Assembly (NCBI RefSeq): GCF_051014685.1
Contig: NW_027478882.1
Span: 310,001-374,000, forward strand
From: Ptiloglossa arizonensis
Taxonomy: Eukaryota > Arthropoda > Insecta > Hymenoptera > Colletidae
Length of the DNA: 64,000 nucleotides
Reading direction: 5' to 3'
Shown here: one piece after another, positions 1 to 10,645 of the stretch
How the letters are laid out: each line of letters starts with the position of its first letter
How positions within the stretch are numbered: the first letter of the stretch is position 1
Position numbers and translations under genes: made by a program
Notes under the pieces: model-generated
Database searches by the model: none
Seen by the model: only the letters and a program-made list of their open reading frames with translations
Told to the model about the DNA's origin: nothing

Positions 1-10
1 TTGCATCTGA

Positions 11-187
11 AAGTAGAAACTCGCTCGATTACAACTGTACGTGAATTTTTCTCCTAGGCCATTCTGGTTAAGCGATTGGAGCAGCAGAAGTGCGAAAAAT
101 TTGTTGTCTTGTCAACCATTTCTTAGCTTCAAAGTCCCATATCTCGCGAACGGATTTACCTAACCCAAAAATCCCAATTGTAACTGA
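11..187 (+). repeat. Reference monomer, class 2 (TTGTTGTC / TTAG type)
   Basis: First complete unit, used here to fix the phase. Landmarks in unit coordinates (shared by most units) are: AAGTAGAAAC at 1-10; CGATTACAACGG at about 16-27; a T-rich tract at 36-41; CCTAGG at 43-48; GCAGCAG at 71-77; an A/T tract near 85-95; TCAACCATTTCTT near 102-114; TCGCGA at 134-139; CCCAAAAATTCC at about 154-165. Class 2 units read GCGAAAAATTTGTTGTC in the middle, then TTAGCTTCAAAGTCCC. Many later ones read TTGTCAAACATTTC where this one has TTGTCAACCATTTC. A TAG lies at unit position about 113 in the frame that reads KVETRPITTV, so this class always closes that frame. Confidence 0.9.
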
Positions 188-268
188 AAGTAGAAACTCG
201 CCCGATTACAACGGTATGTGTATTTTTTCCCTAGGCCACTCTGGTTAAGCGTTTGAAGCAGCAGAATT

Positions 269-284
269 GCGAAAAATTTTTTGC
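269..284. other. 16-bp near-palindrome (A/T-tract dyad) of class 1 units
   Basis: The sequence GCGAAAAATTTTTTGC is self-complementary in seven of its eight base pairs. The only mismatch is at the third pair (G opposite T). It is centred on an A5T6 tract at unit positions 82-97 and recurs in most class 1 monomers. In class 2 the same place reads GCGAAAAATTTGTTGT and the dyad is lost. Short dyads of this kind can favour cruciform or other non-B structure, and A/T tracts can bend DNA or position nucleosomes. That is general knowledge and nothing here shows it happens in this array. Confidence 0.6.
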
Positions 285-311
285 CTGCCCAACCATTTCT
301 TGGCTTCAAAC

Positions 312-328
312 TCCCATATCTCGCGAAC
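312..328 (-). other. CENP-B-box-like motif, typical monomer copy (8 of 9 core bases)
   Basis: The minus strand reads GTTCGCGAGATATGGGA. The CENP-B box core is nTTCGnnnnAnnCGGGn. TTCG, the central A and the last three G bases match, and the single mismatch is T in place of the C of CGGG. The motif occupies unit positions 125-141 and is repeated in most class 1 and class 2 monomers of domains A, B and D, for example again at 135-151. Under equal base frequencies, about 4% of random 177-bp units would carry a motif this good on either strand, so chance is not excluded. Whether a CENP-B-like protein exists in this organism is unknown. Confidence 0.5.
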
Positions 329-1769
329 GGATTGACCTAACCCAAAAATTCCTGTTGCGTCTGAAAGTAGAAACTCGCCCGATTACAACGGTATGTGTAT
401 TTTTTCCCTTGCCCATTCTGGTTAAGCGTTTGGAGCAGCAGAATTGCGAAAATTTTGTTGTCTTCTCAACCATTTCTTAGCTTCAAAGTACCATTCTCGC
501 GAACGGATTGACCTAACCCAAAAATTCCTATTGTAACTGAAAGTAGAAACTCGCCCGATTACAACGGCATGTGTATTTTTTCCCTAAGCCATTCTGGTTA
601 AGCGTTTGGAGTAGCAGAATTGCGAAAAATTTTTTGCCTTCTTGACCATTTCTTGGCTTCAAACTCCCATATCTCGCCAACGGATTGACCTAACCCAAAA
701 ATTCCTGTTGCGTCTGAAAGTAGAAACTCGCCCGATTACAACGGTATGTGTATTTTTTCCCTAGCCCATTCTGGTTAAGCGTTTGGAGCAGCAGAGTTGT
801 GAAAAATTTTTTGCCTTCTCAACCATTTCTTGGCTTCAAAGTCCCATATCTCGCGAACGGATTGACCTAACCCAAAAATTCCTATTGTAACTGAAAGTAG
901 AAACTCGCCCGATTACAACAGTATGTGTATTTTTTCACTAGGCCACTCTGGATAAGCGTTTGAAGCAGCAGAATTGCGAAAAATTTTTTGCCTTCTCAAC
1001 CATTTCTTGGCTTCAAACTCCCATATCTCGCGAACGGATTGACCTAACCCAAAAATTCCTGTTGCGTGTGAAAGTAGAAACTCGCCCGATTACAACGGTA
1101 TGTGTATTTTTTCCCTAGCCCATTCTGGTTAAGCATTTGGAGCAGCAGTATTGCGAAAAATTTGTTGTCTTCTCAACCATTTCTTAGATTCAAAGTCCCA
1201 TATCTCGCGAACGGATTGAACAAACCCAAAAATTCCTTCTGCGTCTGAAAGTAGAAACACGCCCGATTACAACGGTACGTGTATTTTTTCTCTAGGCCAT
1301 TCTGGTTAAGCGTTTGGAGCAGCAGAATTGCGAAAAACTTGTTGTCTTCTCAACCATTTCTTAGCTTTAAACTCCCATATCTCGCGAACGGATTGACTTA
1401 ACCCAAAAATTCCTATTGCATTTGAAAGTAGAAACTCGCCCGGTAACAACGGTACGTGTATTTTTCCCCTAGGCCATTCTGGTTAAGCGATTGGAGCAGC
1501 AGAAGGGCGAAAAATTTGTTGTCTTGTCAACCATTTGTTAGCTTCAAAGTCCCATATCTCGCGAACGGATTGACATAGCCCAAAAATTCCTATTGCATTT
1601 GAAAGTAGAAACTCGCCCGATTACAACGGTACGTGTATTTTTTCCCTAGGCCATTCTGGTTAAGCGGTTGGAGCAGCAGAATTGTGAAAAATTTTTTGCC
1701 TTCTCTACCATTTCTTGGCTGCAAAGTCCCATATCTCGCGAATGGATTGACCTAACCCAAAAATTCCTA

Positions 1770-2460
1770 TTGCATCTGAAAGTAGAAACTCGCTCGATTA
1801 CAACTGTACGTGAATTTTTCTCCTAGGCCATTCTGGTTAAGCGATTGGAGCAGCAGAAGTGCGAAAAATTTGTTGTCTTGTCAACCATTTCTTAGCTTCA
1901 AAGTCCCATATCTCGCGAACGGATTTACCTAACCCAAAAATCCCAATTGTAACTGAAAGTAGAAACTCGCCCGATTACAACGGTATGTGTATTTTTTCCC
2001 TAGGCCACTCTGGTTAAGCGTTTGAAGCAGCAGAATTGCGAAAAATTTTTTGCCTGCCCAACCATTTCTTGGCTTCAAACTCCCATATCTCGCGAACGGA
2101 TTGACCTAACCCAAAAATTCCTGTTGCGTCTGAAAGTAGAAACTCGCCCGATTACAACGGTATGTGTATTTTTTCCCTTGCCCATTCTGGTTAAGCGTTT
2201 GGAGCAGCAGAATTGCGAAAATTTTGTTGTCTTCTCAACCATTTCTTAGCTTCAAAGTACCATTCTCGCGAACGGATTGACCTAACCCAAAAATTCCTAT
2301 TGTAACTGAAAGTAGAAACTCGCCCGATTACAACGGCATGTGTATTTTTTCCCTAAGCCATTCTGGTTAAGCGTTTGGAGTAGCAGAATTGCGAAAAATT
2401 TTTTGCCTTCTTGACCATTTCTTGGCTTCAAACTCCCATATCTCGCGAACGGATTGACCT
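1770..2460 (+). repeat. Left-edge block, copy 2 of 3
   Basis: This copy is almost identical to 1-690 across nearly four monomers, including the one-base deletion in CCATTCTCG near 2263. Copy 3 at 7960-8600 keeps the intact CCATATCTCG there. The deletion therefore probably arose after the split from copy 3 and before copies 1 and 2 separated. Copies 1 and 2 are ten units apart. Confidence 0.8.
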
Positions 2461-5339
2461 AACCCAAAAATTCCTGTTGCATCTGAAAGTACAAACTAGC
2501 CCGATTACAGCGGTATGTGTATTTTTTCCCTAGGCCATTCTGGTTAAGCGTTTGGAGCAGCAGAATTGCGAAAAATTTTTTGCCTTCTCCGCCATTTCTT
2601 GGCTTCAAACTCCCATATCTCGCGAACGGATTGACCTAACCCAAAATTTCCTGTTGAGTATGAAAGTAGAAACTCGCCCGATTACAAGGGTATGTATATT
2701 TTTCCCTAGCCCATTCTGGTTATGCGTTTGGAGCAGCAGAATTGCGAAAAATTTGTTGTCTTCTCAACCATTTCTTAGCTTCAAAGTCCCATATCTCGCG
2801 AACGGATTGAACAAACCCAAAAATTCCTTCTGCGTCTGAAAGTAGAAACTCGCCCGATTACAACGGTATGCGTATTTTTCCCCTAGGCCATTCTGGTTAA
2901 GCGTTTGGAGCAGCAGAATTGCGAAAAATTTGTTCTCTTCTCAACCATTTCTTAGCTTCAAGCTCCCATATCTCGCGAACGGATTGAACAAACCCAAAAA
3001 TTCCTTCTGCGTCTGAAAGTAGAAACTCGCCCGATTACAACGGTATGTGTATTTTTTCCCTAGGCCATTCTGGTTAAGCGTTTGGAGCAGCAGAATTGCG
3101 AAAAATTTTTTGCCTTCTCCACCATTTCTTGGCTTCAAACTCCCATATCTCGCGAACGGATTGACCTAACCCAAAAATTCCTGTTGCATCTGAAAGTAGA
3201 AACTCGCCCGATTACAACGGTATGTGTATTTTTTCCCTAGGCCATTCTGGTTAAGCGTTTGGAGCAGCAGAATTGTGAAAAATTTTTTGCCTTCTCTACC
3301 ATTTCTTGGCTTCAAACTCCAATACCTCGCGAACGGATTGACCTAACCCAAAAATTCCTATTGTAACTGAAAGTAGAAACTCGCCCGATTACAACGGTAT
3401 GTGTATTTTGTCCCTAGGCCATTCTGGTTAAGAGTTTGAAGCAGCAGAATTGCGAAAAATGTTTTGCCTTCTCAACCATTTCTTGGCTTCAAAGTCCAAT
3501 ATCTCGCGAACGGATTGACCTAACCCAAAAATTCCAATTGCATTTGAAAGTAGAAACTCGCCCGATTACAGCGGTATGTGTGTTTTTTCCCTAGGCCATT
3601 CTGGTTAAGCGTGTGGCGCAGCAGAATTGCGAAAAATTTGTTGTCTTCTCAACCCTTTCTTGGCTTCAAACTCCCATATCTCGCGAACGGATTGACCTAA
3701 CCAAAAAATTCCTATTGCATCTGAAAGTAGAAACTCGCCCGATTACAGCGGTATGTGTGTTTTTTCCCAAGGCCATTCTGGTTAAGCGTGTGGAGCAGCA
3801 GAATTGCGAAAAATTTTTTGCCTTCTCAACCATTTCTTGGCTTCAAACTCCCATATCTCGCGAACGGATTGACCTAACCCAAAAATTCCTGTTGCGTCTG
3901 AAAGTAGAAACTCGCCCGATTACAACTGTACGTGTATTTTTTCCCTGGCCCATTCCAGTTAAGCGTTTGGAGCAGCGGAATGGCGAAAAATTTGATTTCT
4001 TCTCAACCATTTCTTAGTTTCAAACTCCTATATCTCGCGAACGGATTGACCTAACCCAAAAATTCCTATTGCATCTGAAAGTAGAAACTCGCCCGATTAC
4101 AACGGTATGTGAATTTTATCCCTAGGCCACTCTGGTTAAGCGTTTGGAGCAGCCGAATTGCGAAAAATTTTTTGCCTTCTCAACCATTTCTTGGCTTCAA
4201 ACTCCCATATCTCGCGAACGGATTGACGATACTCAAAAATTCCTGCTGCGTCTGAAAGTAGAAACTCGCCCGATTACAACTGTATGCGTATTTTTTCTAT
4301 ATGCCATTCTGGTTAAGCGCTTGGAGCAGCAGAATTGCGAAAAATTTGTTGTCTTCTCAACCATTTCTTAGATTCAAACTCCCATATCTCGCGAACGGAT
4401 TGACCTAACCCAAAAATTCCTGTTGCGTGTGAAAGTAGAAACTCGCCCGATTACAACGGTATGTGTATTTTTTCCCTAGGCCATTCTGGTTAAGCGATTG
4501 GAGCAGCAGAAATGCAAAAAATTTGTTGTCTTGTCAACCATTTCTTAGCTTCAAACTCCCATATCTCGCGAACGGATTGACCTAACCCAAAAATTCCTAT
4601 TGTAACTGAAAGTAGAAACTCGCCCGATTACAACAGTATGTGTATTTTTTCCCTAGGCCACTCTGGTTAAGCGTTTGAAGCAGCAGAATTGCGAAAAATT
4701 TTTTGCCTTCTCAACCATTTCTTGGCTTCAAACTCCCATATCTCGCGAACGGATTGACCTAACCCAAAAATTCCTGTTGCGTGTGAAAGTAGAAACTCGC
4801 CCGATTACAACGGTATGTGTATTTTTTCCCTAGCCCATTCTGGTTAAGCGTTTGGAGCAGCAGTATTGCAAAAAATTTGTTGTCTTCTCAACCATTTCTT
4901 AGCTTCAAAGTCCCATATCTCACGAACGGATGGAACAAACCCAAAGATTCCTTCTGCGTCTGGAAGTAGAAACTCGCCCGATTACAACGGTACGTGTATT
5001 TTTTCTCTAGGCCATTCTGGTTAAGCGTTTGGAGCAGCAGAATTGCGAAAAACTTGTTGTCTTCTCAACCATTTCTTAGCTTCAAACTCCCATATGTCGC
5101 GAACGGATTGACCTATCCCAAAAATTCCTATTGCATTTGAAAGTAGAAACTCGCCAGTTTACAACGGTTTGTGTATTTTTCCCTAGACCATTCTGGTTAA
5201 GCGTTTGGAGCAGCAGAATTGCGAAAGATTTGTTCTCTTCTCAACCGTTCCTTAGCTTTAAACTCCCATATCTCGCGAACGGATTGACCTAACCCAAAAA
5301 TTCCTATTGCATTTGAAAGTAGAAACTCGCCCGGTAACA

Positions 5340-6413
5340 ACGGTACGTGTATTTTCCCCCTAGGACATTCTGGTTAAGCGATTGGAGCAGCAGAAGGGCG
5401 AAAAATTTGTTGTCTTGTCAACCATTTCTTAGCTTCAAAGTCCCATATCTCGCGAACGGATTGACATAGCCCAAAAATTCCTATTGCATTTGAAAGTAGA
5501 AACTCGCCCGATTACAACGGTACGTGTATTTTTCCCCTAGGCCGTTCCGGTTAAGCGATTGGAGCAGCAGAACTGCGAATAATTTGTTGTGTTGTCAACC
5601 ATTTCTTAGCTTCAATGTCCCATATCTCGCGAACGGATTGACCTAACCCAAAAATCCCTATTGTAGCTGAAAGTAGAAACTCCCCCGATTACAACGGTAT
5701 GTGTATTTTTTCCCTAGCCCATTCTGGTTAAGCATTTGGAGCAGCAGTATTGCGAAAAATTTGTTGTCTTCTCAACCATTTCTTAGATTCAAAGTCCTAT
5801 ATCTCGCGAACGGATTGACCTAACCCAAAAATTCCTATTGTAACTGAAAGTAGAAACTCGCCCGATTACAACAGTATGTGTATTTTTTCCCTAGCCCATT
5901 CTGGTTAAGCGTTTGGAGCAGCAGTATTGCAAAAAATTTGTTGTCTTCTCAACCATTTCTTAGCTTCAAAGTCCCATATCTCACGAACGGATGGAACAAA
6001 CCCAAAGATTCCTTCTGCGTCTGGAAGTAGAAACTCGCCCGATTACAACGGTACGTGTATTTTCCCCCTAGGACATTCTGGTTAAGCGATTGGAGCAGCA
6101 GAAGGGCGAAAAATTTGTTGTCTTGTCAACCATTTCTTAGCTTCAAAGTCCCATATCTCGCGAACGGATTGACATAGCCCAAAAATTCCTATTGCATTTG
6201 AAAGTAGAAACTCGCCCGATTACAACGGTACGTGTATTTTTCCCCTAGGCCGTTCCGGTTAAGCGATTGGAGCAGCAGAACTGCGAAAAATTTGTTGTGT
6301 TGTCAACCATTTCTTAGATTCAATGTCCCATATCTCGCGAACGGATTGACCTAACCCAAAAATCCCTATTGTAGCTGAAAGTAGAAACTCCCCCGATTAC
6401 AACGGTATGTGCA
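5340..6413 (+). repeat. Four-unit (708 bp) partial duplication in domain A
   Basis: About 365 bp at 5340-5705 recurs at 6048-6413, shifted by exactly 708 bp. Both copies have GTATTTTCCCCCTAGGACATT and the rare CTTCAATGTCCC or ATTCAATGTCCC. A second nested shift of 1061 bp (six units minus one base) links 4,86x-4,98x with 5,92x-6,04x through the rare TCACGAACGGATGGAACAAA. The overlapping shifts show several rounds of duplication in this 1.5-kb stretch. Confidence 0.7.
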
Positions 6414-7033
6414 TTTTTTCCCTAGGCCACTCTGATTAAGCGTTTGAAGCAGCAGAATTGCGAAAAATTTGTTCTCTTCTCAACCATTTCTTAGCTTCAA
6501 ACTCCCATATCTCGCCAACGGATTGACCTAACCCAAAAATTCCTGTTGCGTCTGAAAGTAGAAACTCGCCCGATTACAACGGTATGTGTATTTTTTCCCT
6601 AGCCCACTCTGGATAAGCGTTTGAAGCAGCAGAATTGCGAAAAATTTTTTGCCTTCTCAACCATTTCTTGGCTTCAAACTCCCATATCTCGCGAACGGAT
6701 TGACCTAACCCAAAAATTCCTGTTGCGTGTGAAAGTAGAAACTCGCCCGATTACAACGGTATGTGTATTTTTTCCCTAGCCCATTCTGGTTAAGCATTTG
6801 GAGCAGCAGTATTGCGAAAAATTTGTTGTCTTCTCAACCATTTCTTAGATTCAAAGTCCCATATCTCGCGAACGGATTGAACAAACCCAAAAATTCCTTC
6901 TGCGTCTGGAAGTAGAAACACGCCCGATTACAACGGTACGTGTATTTTTTCTCTAAGCCATTCTGGTTAAGCGTTTGGAGCAGCAGAATTGCGAAAAACT
7001 TGTTGTCTTCTCAACCATTTCTTAGCTTCAAAC

Positions 7034-7050
7034 TCCCGTATGTCGCGAAC
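7034..7050 (-). other. Full CENP-B-box core match in a single monomer
   Basis: The plus strand has TCCCGTATGTCGCGAAC, so the minus strand reads GTTCGCGACATACGGGA. All nine essential positions of nTTCGnnnnAnnCGGGn are present. Two changes from the common unit are involved: CCCAT to CCCGT, which restores CGGG, and TCTCG to TGTCG in the non-essential middle. I noticed no other monomer with CCCGTAT. At 52,66x-52,68x a unit has CTCGTATC, which gives CGAG and so 8 of 9. A single copy could be a random G-for-A change and need not be functional. Confidence 0.6.
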
Positions 7051-7959
7051 GGATTGACCTAACCCAAAAATTCCTATTGCATTTGAAAGTAGAAACTCGC
7101 CCGTTTACAACGGTTTGTATATTTTTCCATAGGCCATTCTGGTTAAGCGTTTGGAGCAGCAGAATTGCGAAAGATTTGTTCCCTTCTCAACCGTTCCTTA
7201 GCTTTAAACTCCCATATCTCGCGAACGGATTGACTTAACCCAAAAATTCCTATTGCATTTGAAAGTAGAAACTCGCCCGGTAACAACGGTACGTGTATTT
7301 TTCCCCTAGGCCATTCTGGTTAAGCGATTGGAGCAGCAGAAGGGCGAAAAATTTGTTGTCTTGTCAACCATTTGTTAGCTTCAAAGTCCCATATCTCGCG
7401 AACGGATTGACATAGCCCAAAAATTCCTATTGCATTTGAAAGTAGAAACTCGCCCGATTACAACGGTACGTGTATTTTTCCCCTAGGCCATTCTGGTTAA
7501 GCGATTGGAGCAGCAGAAGTGCGAAAAATTTGTTGTGTTGTCAACCATTTCTTAGCTTCAATGTCCAATATCTCGCGAACGGATTGACCTGACCCAAAAA
7601 TCCCTATTGTAACTGAAAGTAGAAACTCCCCCGTTTACAACGGTATGTGTATTTTGCCCTAGGCCACTCTGATTAAGCGTTTGAAGCAGCAGAATTGCGA
7701 AAAATTTTTTGCCTTCTCAACCATTTCTTGGCTTCAAACTCCCATATCTCGCGAACGGATTGACCTAACCCAAAAATTCCTGTTGCGTCTGAAAGTAGAA
7801 ACTCGCCCGATTACAACGGTATGTGTATTTTTTCCCTAGGCCATTCTGGTTAAGCGGTTGGAGCAGCAGAATTGTGAAAAATTTTTTGCCTTCTCTACCA
7901 TTTCTTGGCTGCAAAGTCCCATATCTCGCGAATGGATTGACCTAACCCAAAAATTCCTA

Positions 7960-8600
7960 TTGCATCTGAAAGTAGAAACTCGCTCGATTACAACGGTACG
8001 TGAATTTTTCTCCTAGGCCATTCTGGTTAAGCGATTGGAGCAGCAGAAGTGCGAAAAATTTGTTGTCTTGTCAACCATTTCTTAGCTTCAAAGTCCCATA
8101 TCTCGCGAACGGATTTACCTAACCCAAAAATCCCAATTGTAACTGAAAGTAGAAACTCGCCCGATTACAACGGTATGTGTATTTTTTCCCTAGGCCACTC
8201 TGGTTAAGCGTTTGAAGCAGCAGAATTGCGAAAAATTTTTTGCCTGCCCAACCATTTCTTGGCTTCAAACTCCCATATCTCGCGAACGGATTGACCTAAC
8301 CCAAAAATTCCTGTTGCGTCTGAAAGTAGAAACTCGCCCGATTACAACGGTATGTGTATTTTTTCCCTTGCCCATTCTGGTTAAGCGTTTGGAGCAGCAG
8401 AATTGCGAAAATTTTGTTGTCTTCTCAACCATTTCTTAGCTTCAAAGTACCATATCTCGCGAACGGATTGACCTAACCCAAAAATTCCTATTGTAACTGA
8501 AAGTAGAAACTCGCCCGATTACAACGGCATGTGTATTTTTTCCCTAAGCCATTCTGGTTAAGCGTTTGGAGTAGCAGAATTGCGAAAAATTTTTTGCCTT
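7960..8600 (+). repeat. Left-edge block, copy 3 of 3
   Basis: It shares GTGAATTTTTCTCC, CGGATTTACC, TGCCTGCCCAACC and GTAGCAGAATTG with copies 1 and 2, but reads ACAACGGTACGTGAA where they read ACAACTGTACGTGAA, and has the intact CCATATCTCG. It runs directly into the 708-bp higher-order repeat that starts near 8,600. Confidence 0.72.
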
Positions 8601-10645
8601 CTCTACCATTTCTTGGCTTCAAACTCCAATACCTCGCGAACGGATTGACCTAACCCAAAAATTCCTATTGTAACTGAAAGTAGAAACTCGCCCGATTACA
8701 ACGGTATGTGTATTTTGTCCCTAGGCCATTCTGGTTAAGAGTTTGAAGCAGCAGAATTGCGAAAAATGTTTTGCCTTCTCAACCATTTCTTGGCTTCAAA
8801 GTCCAATATCTCGCGAACGGATTGACCTAACCCAAAAATTCCTATTGTAACTGAAAGTAGAAACTCGCCCGAATACAACGGTATGTGTATTTTTTCCCTA
8901 GGCCATTCTGGTTAAGCGTTTGGAGCAGCAGAATTGCGAACAATTTTTTGCCTTCTCGACCATTTCTTGGCTTCAAACTCCCATATCTCGCGAACGGATT
9001 GACCTAACCCAAAAATTCCTGTTGCATCTGAAAGTAGAAACTCGCCCGATTACAACGGTATGTGTATTTTTTCCTTAGGCCATTCTGGTTAAGCGTTTAG
9101 GGCAGCAGAATTGCGAAAAATTTTTTGCCTTCTCAACCATTTCTTGTCTTGAAACTCCCACATCTCGCGAACGGATTGACCTAACCCAAAAATTCCTATT
9201 GCATCTGAAAGTAGAAACTCGCCCGATTACAACGGTATGTGTATTTTTTCCCTAGGCCATTCTGGTTAAGCGTTTGGAGCAGCAGAATTGTGAAAAATTT
9301 TTTGCCTTCTCTACCATTTCTTGGCTTCAAACTCCAATACCTCGCGAACGGATTGACCTAACCCAAAAATTCCTATTGTAACTGAAAGTAGAAACTCGCC
9401 CGATTACAACGGTATGTGTATTTTGTCCCTAGGCCATTCTGGTTAAGAGTTTGAAGCAGCAGAATTGCGAAAAATGTTTTGCCTTCTCAACCATTTCTTG
9501 GCTTCAAAGTCCAATATCTCGCGAGCGGATTGACCTAACCCAAAAATTCCTATTGTAACTGAAAGTAGAAACTCGCCCGATTACAACGGTATGTGTATTT
9601 TTTCCCTAGGCCATTCTGGTTAAGCGTTTGGAGCAGCAGAATTGCGAACAATTTTTTGCCTTCTCGACCATTTCTTGGCTTCAAACTCCCATATCTCGCG
9701 AACGGATTGACCTAACCCAAAAATTCCTGTTGCATCTGAAAGTAGAAACTCGCCCGATTACAACGGTATGTGTATTTTTTCCTTAGGCCATTCTGGTTAA
9801 GCGTTTAGGGCAGCAGAATTGCGAAAAATTTTTTGCCTTCTCAACCATTTCTTGTCTTGAAACTCCCACATCTCGCGAACGGATTGACCTAACCCAAAAA
9901 TTCCTATTGCATCTGAAAGTAGAAACTCGCCCGATTACAACGGTATGTGTATTTTTTCCCTAGGCCATTCTGGTTAAGCGTTTGGAGCAGCAGAATTGTG
10001 AAAAATTTTTTGCCTTCTCTACCATTTCTTGGCTTCAAACTCCAATACCTCGCGAACGGATTGACCTAACCCAAAAATTCCTATTGTAACTGAAAGTAGA
10101 AACTCGCCCGATTACAACGGTATGTGTATTTTGTCCCTAGGCCATTCTGGTTAAGAGTTTGAAGCAGCAGAATTGCGAAAAATGTTTTGCCTTCTCAACC
10201 ATTTCTTGGCTTCAAAGTCCAATATCTCGCGAGCGGATTGACCTAACCCAAAAATTCCTATTGTAACTGAAAGTAGAAACTCGCCCGATTACAACGGTAT
10301 GTGTATTTTTTCCCTAGGCCATTCTGGTTAAGCGTTTGGAGCAGCAGAATTGCGAACAATTTTTTGCCTTCTCGACCATTTCTTGGCTTCAAACTCCCAT
10401 ATCTCGCGAACGGATTGACCTAACCCAAAAATTCCTGTTGCATCTGAAAGTAGAAACTCGCCCGATTACAACGGTATGTGTATTTTTTCCTTAGGCCATT
10501 CTGGTTAAGCGTTTAGGGCAGCAGAATTGCGAAAATTTTTTTGCCTTCTCAACCATTTCTTGTCTTGAAACTCCCACATCTCGCGAACGGATTGACCTAA
10601 CCCAAAAATTCCTATTGCATCTGAAAGTAGAAACTCGCCCGATTA
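8600..10645 (+). repeat. Higher-order repeat of four units, 708 bp, about 2.9 copies
   Basis: The marker ACCTCGCGAA after CAAACTCCAAT lies at 8631, 9339 and 10047, exactly 708 bp apart. The four unit types in order are: TTCTCTACC with CTCCAATACC; AATGTTTTGCC with AAAGTCCAATATC; GCGAACAATTTTTTGCC with TTCTCGACC; and GTTTAGGGCAGCAG with TTGTCTTGAAACTCCCACATC. Copies 2 and 3 share GCGAGCGG where copy 1 has GCGAACGG, so copy 3 is closest to copy 2. The block ends where ACAACAGTACGTG appears near 10,646. A related but single copy of the first unit type occurs near 3,300. Confidence 0.88.

Larger units (their letters stand above)
188..364 (+). repeat. Reference monomer, class 1 (TTTTTTGCC / TTGG type)
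   Basis: Exactly 177 bp. It carries the linked class 1 states: GCGAAAAATTTTTTGCC, then TTGGCTTCAAACTCCC, against GTTGTC, TTAG and AAAGTCCC in class 2. The TTGG state turns the TAG of class 2 into TGG, which is why class 1 units contain longer open frames. A common intermediate, for example near 2930-2965, has TTTGTTCTCTTCTC with TTAGCTTCAAACTCCC, so some exchange between classes has occurred. Class 1 and class 2 units are interspersed along the window in an irregular order, not as a strict dimer. Confidence 0.88.
1..690 (+). repeat. Left-edge block, copy 1 of 3
   Basis: This block recurs at 1770-2460 (shift 1769 bp, ten units minus one base) and, more diverged, at about 7960-8600 (a further 6190 bp, thirty-five units minus five bases). 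Diagnostic states are GTGAATTTTTCTCC at 41-54, CGGATTTACC near 151, TGCCTGCCCAACC near 282, and GTAGCAGAATTG near 610. Copy 1 also has CCATTCTCG (one base short) near 491, shared with copy 2 only, and TCGCCAAC at 674 where copies 2 and 3 read TCGCGAAC. It ends where copy 1 has GCGTCTG and copy 2 has GCATCTG. Confidence 0.8.

Noticed and set aside
11..187. Monomer as a dimer of two half-units of about 88 bp
   Set aside because: AAACTC with CCC and GAT-like bases occurs twice in a unit (near unit positions 7 and 121), but the spacing is not half a unit and the flanks do not align.
253..480. Recurrent open frames of about 63-134 residues on both strands, such as this 75-residue one, repeated at 2022-2249 and 8212-8439
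   Set aside because: They are the satellite unit read in a frame that happens to lack a stop in some copies. They start at any ATG, GTG or TTG-like codon, end at the recurrent TAG of the repeat, have low-complexity repeated peptide content and no start-signal or codon conservation. They are not annotated as genes.
1210..1230. Possible RNA polymerase III B box (GTTCAATCC on the minus strand) in units with GGATTGAAC
   Set aside because: The nine-base match to GWTCRANNC is present in only a few units. I found no A box at a suitable distance upstream, and a T5 run in the same orientation would act as a terminator between the two elements.
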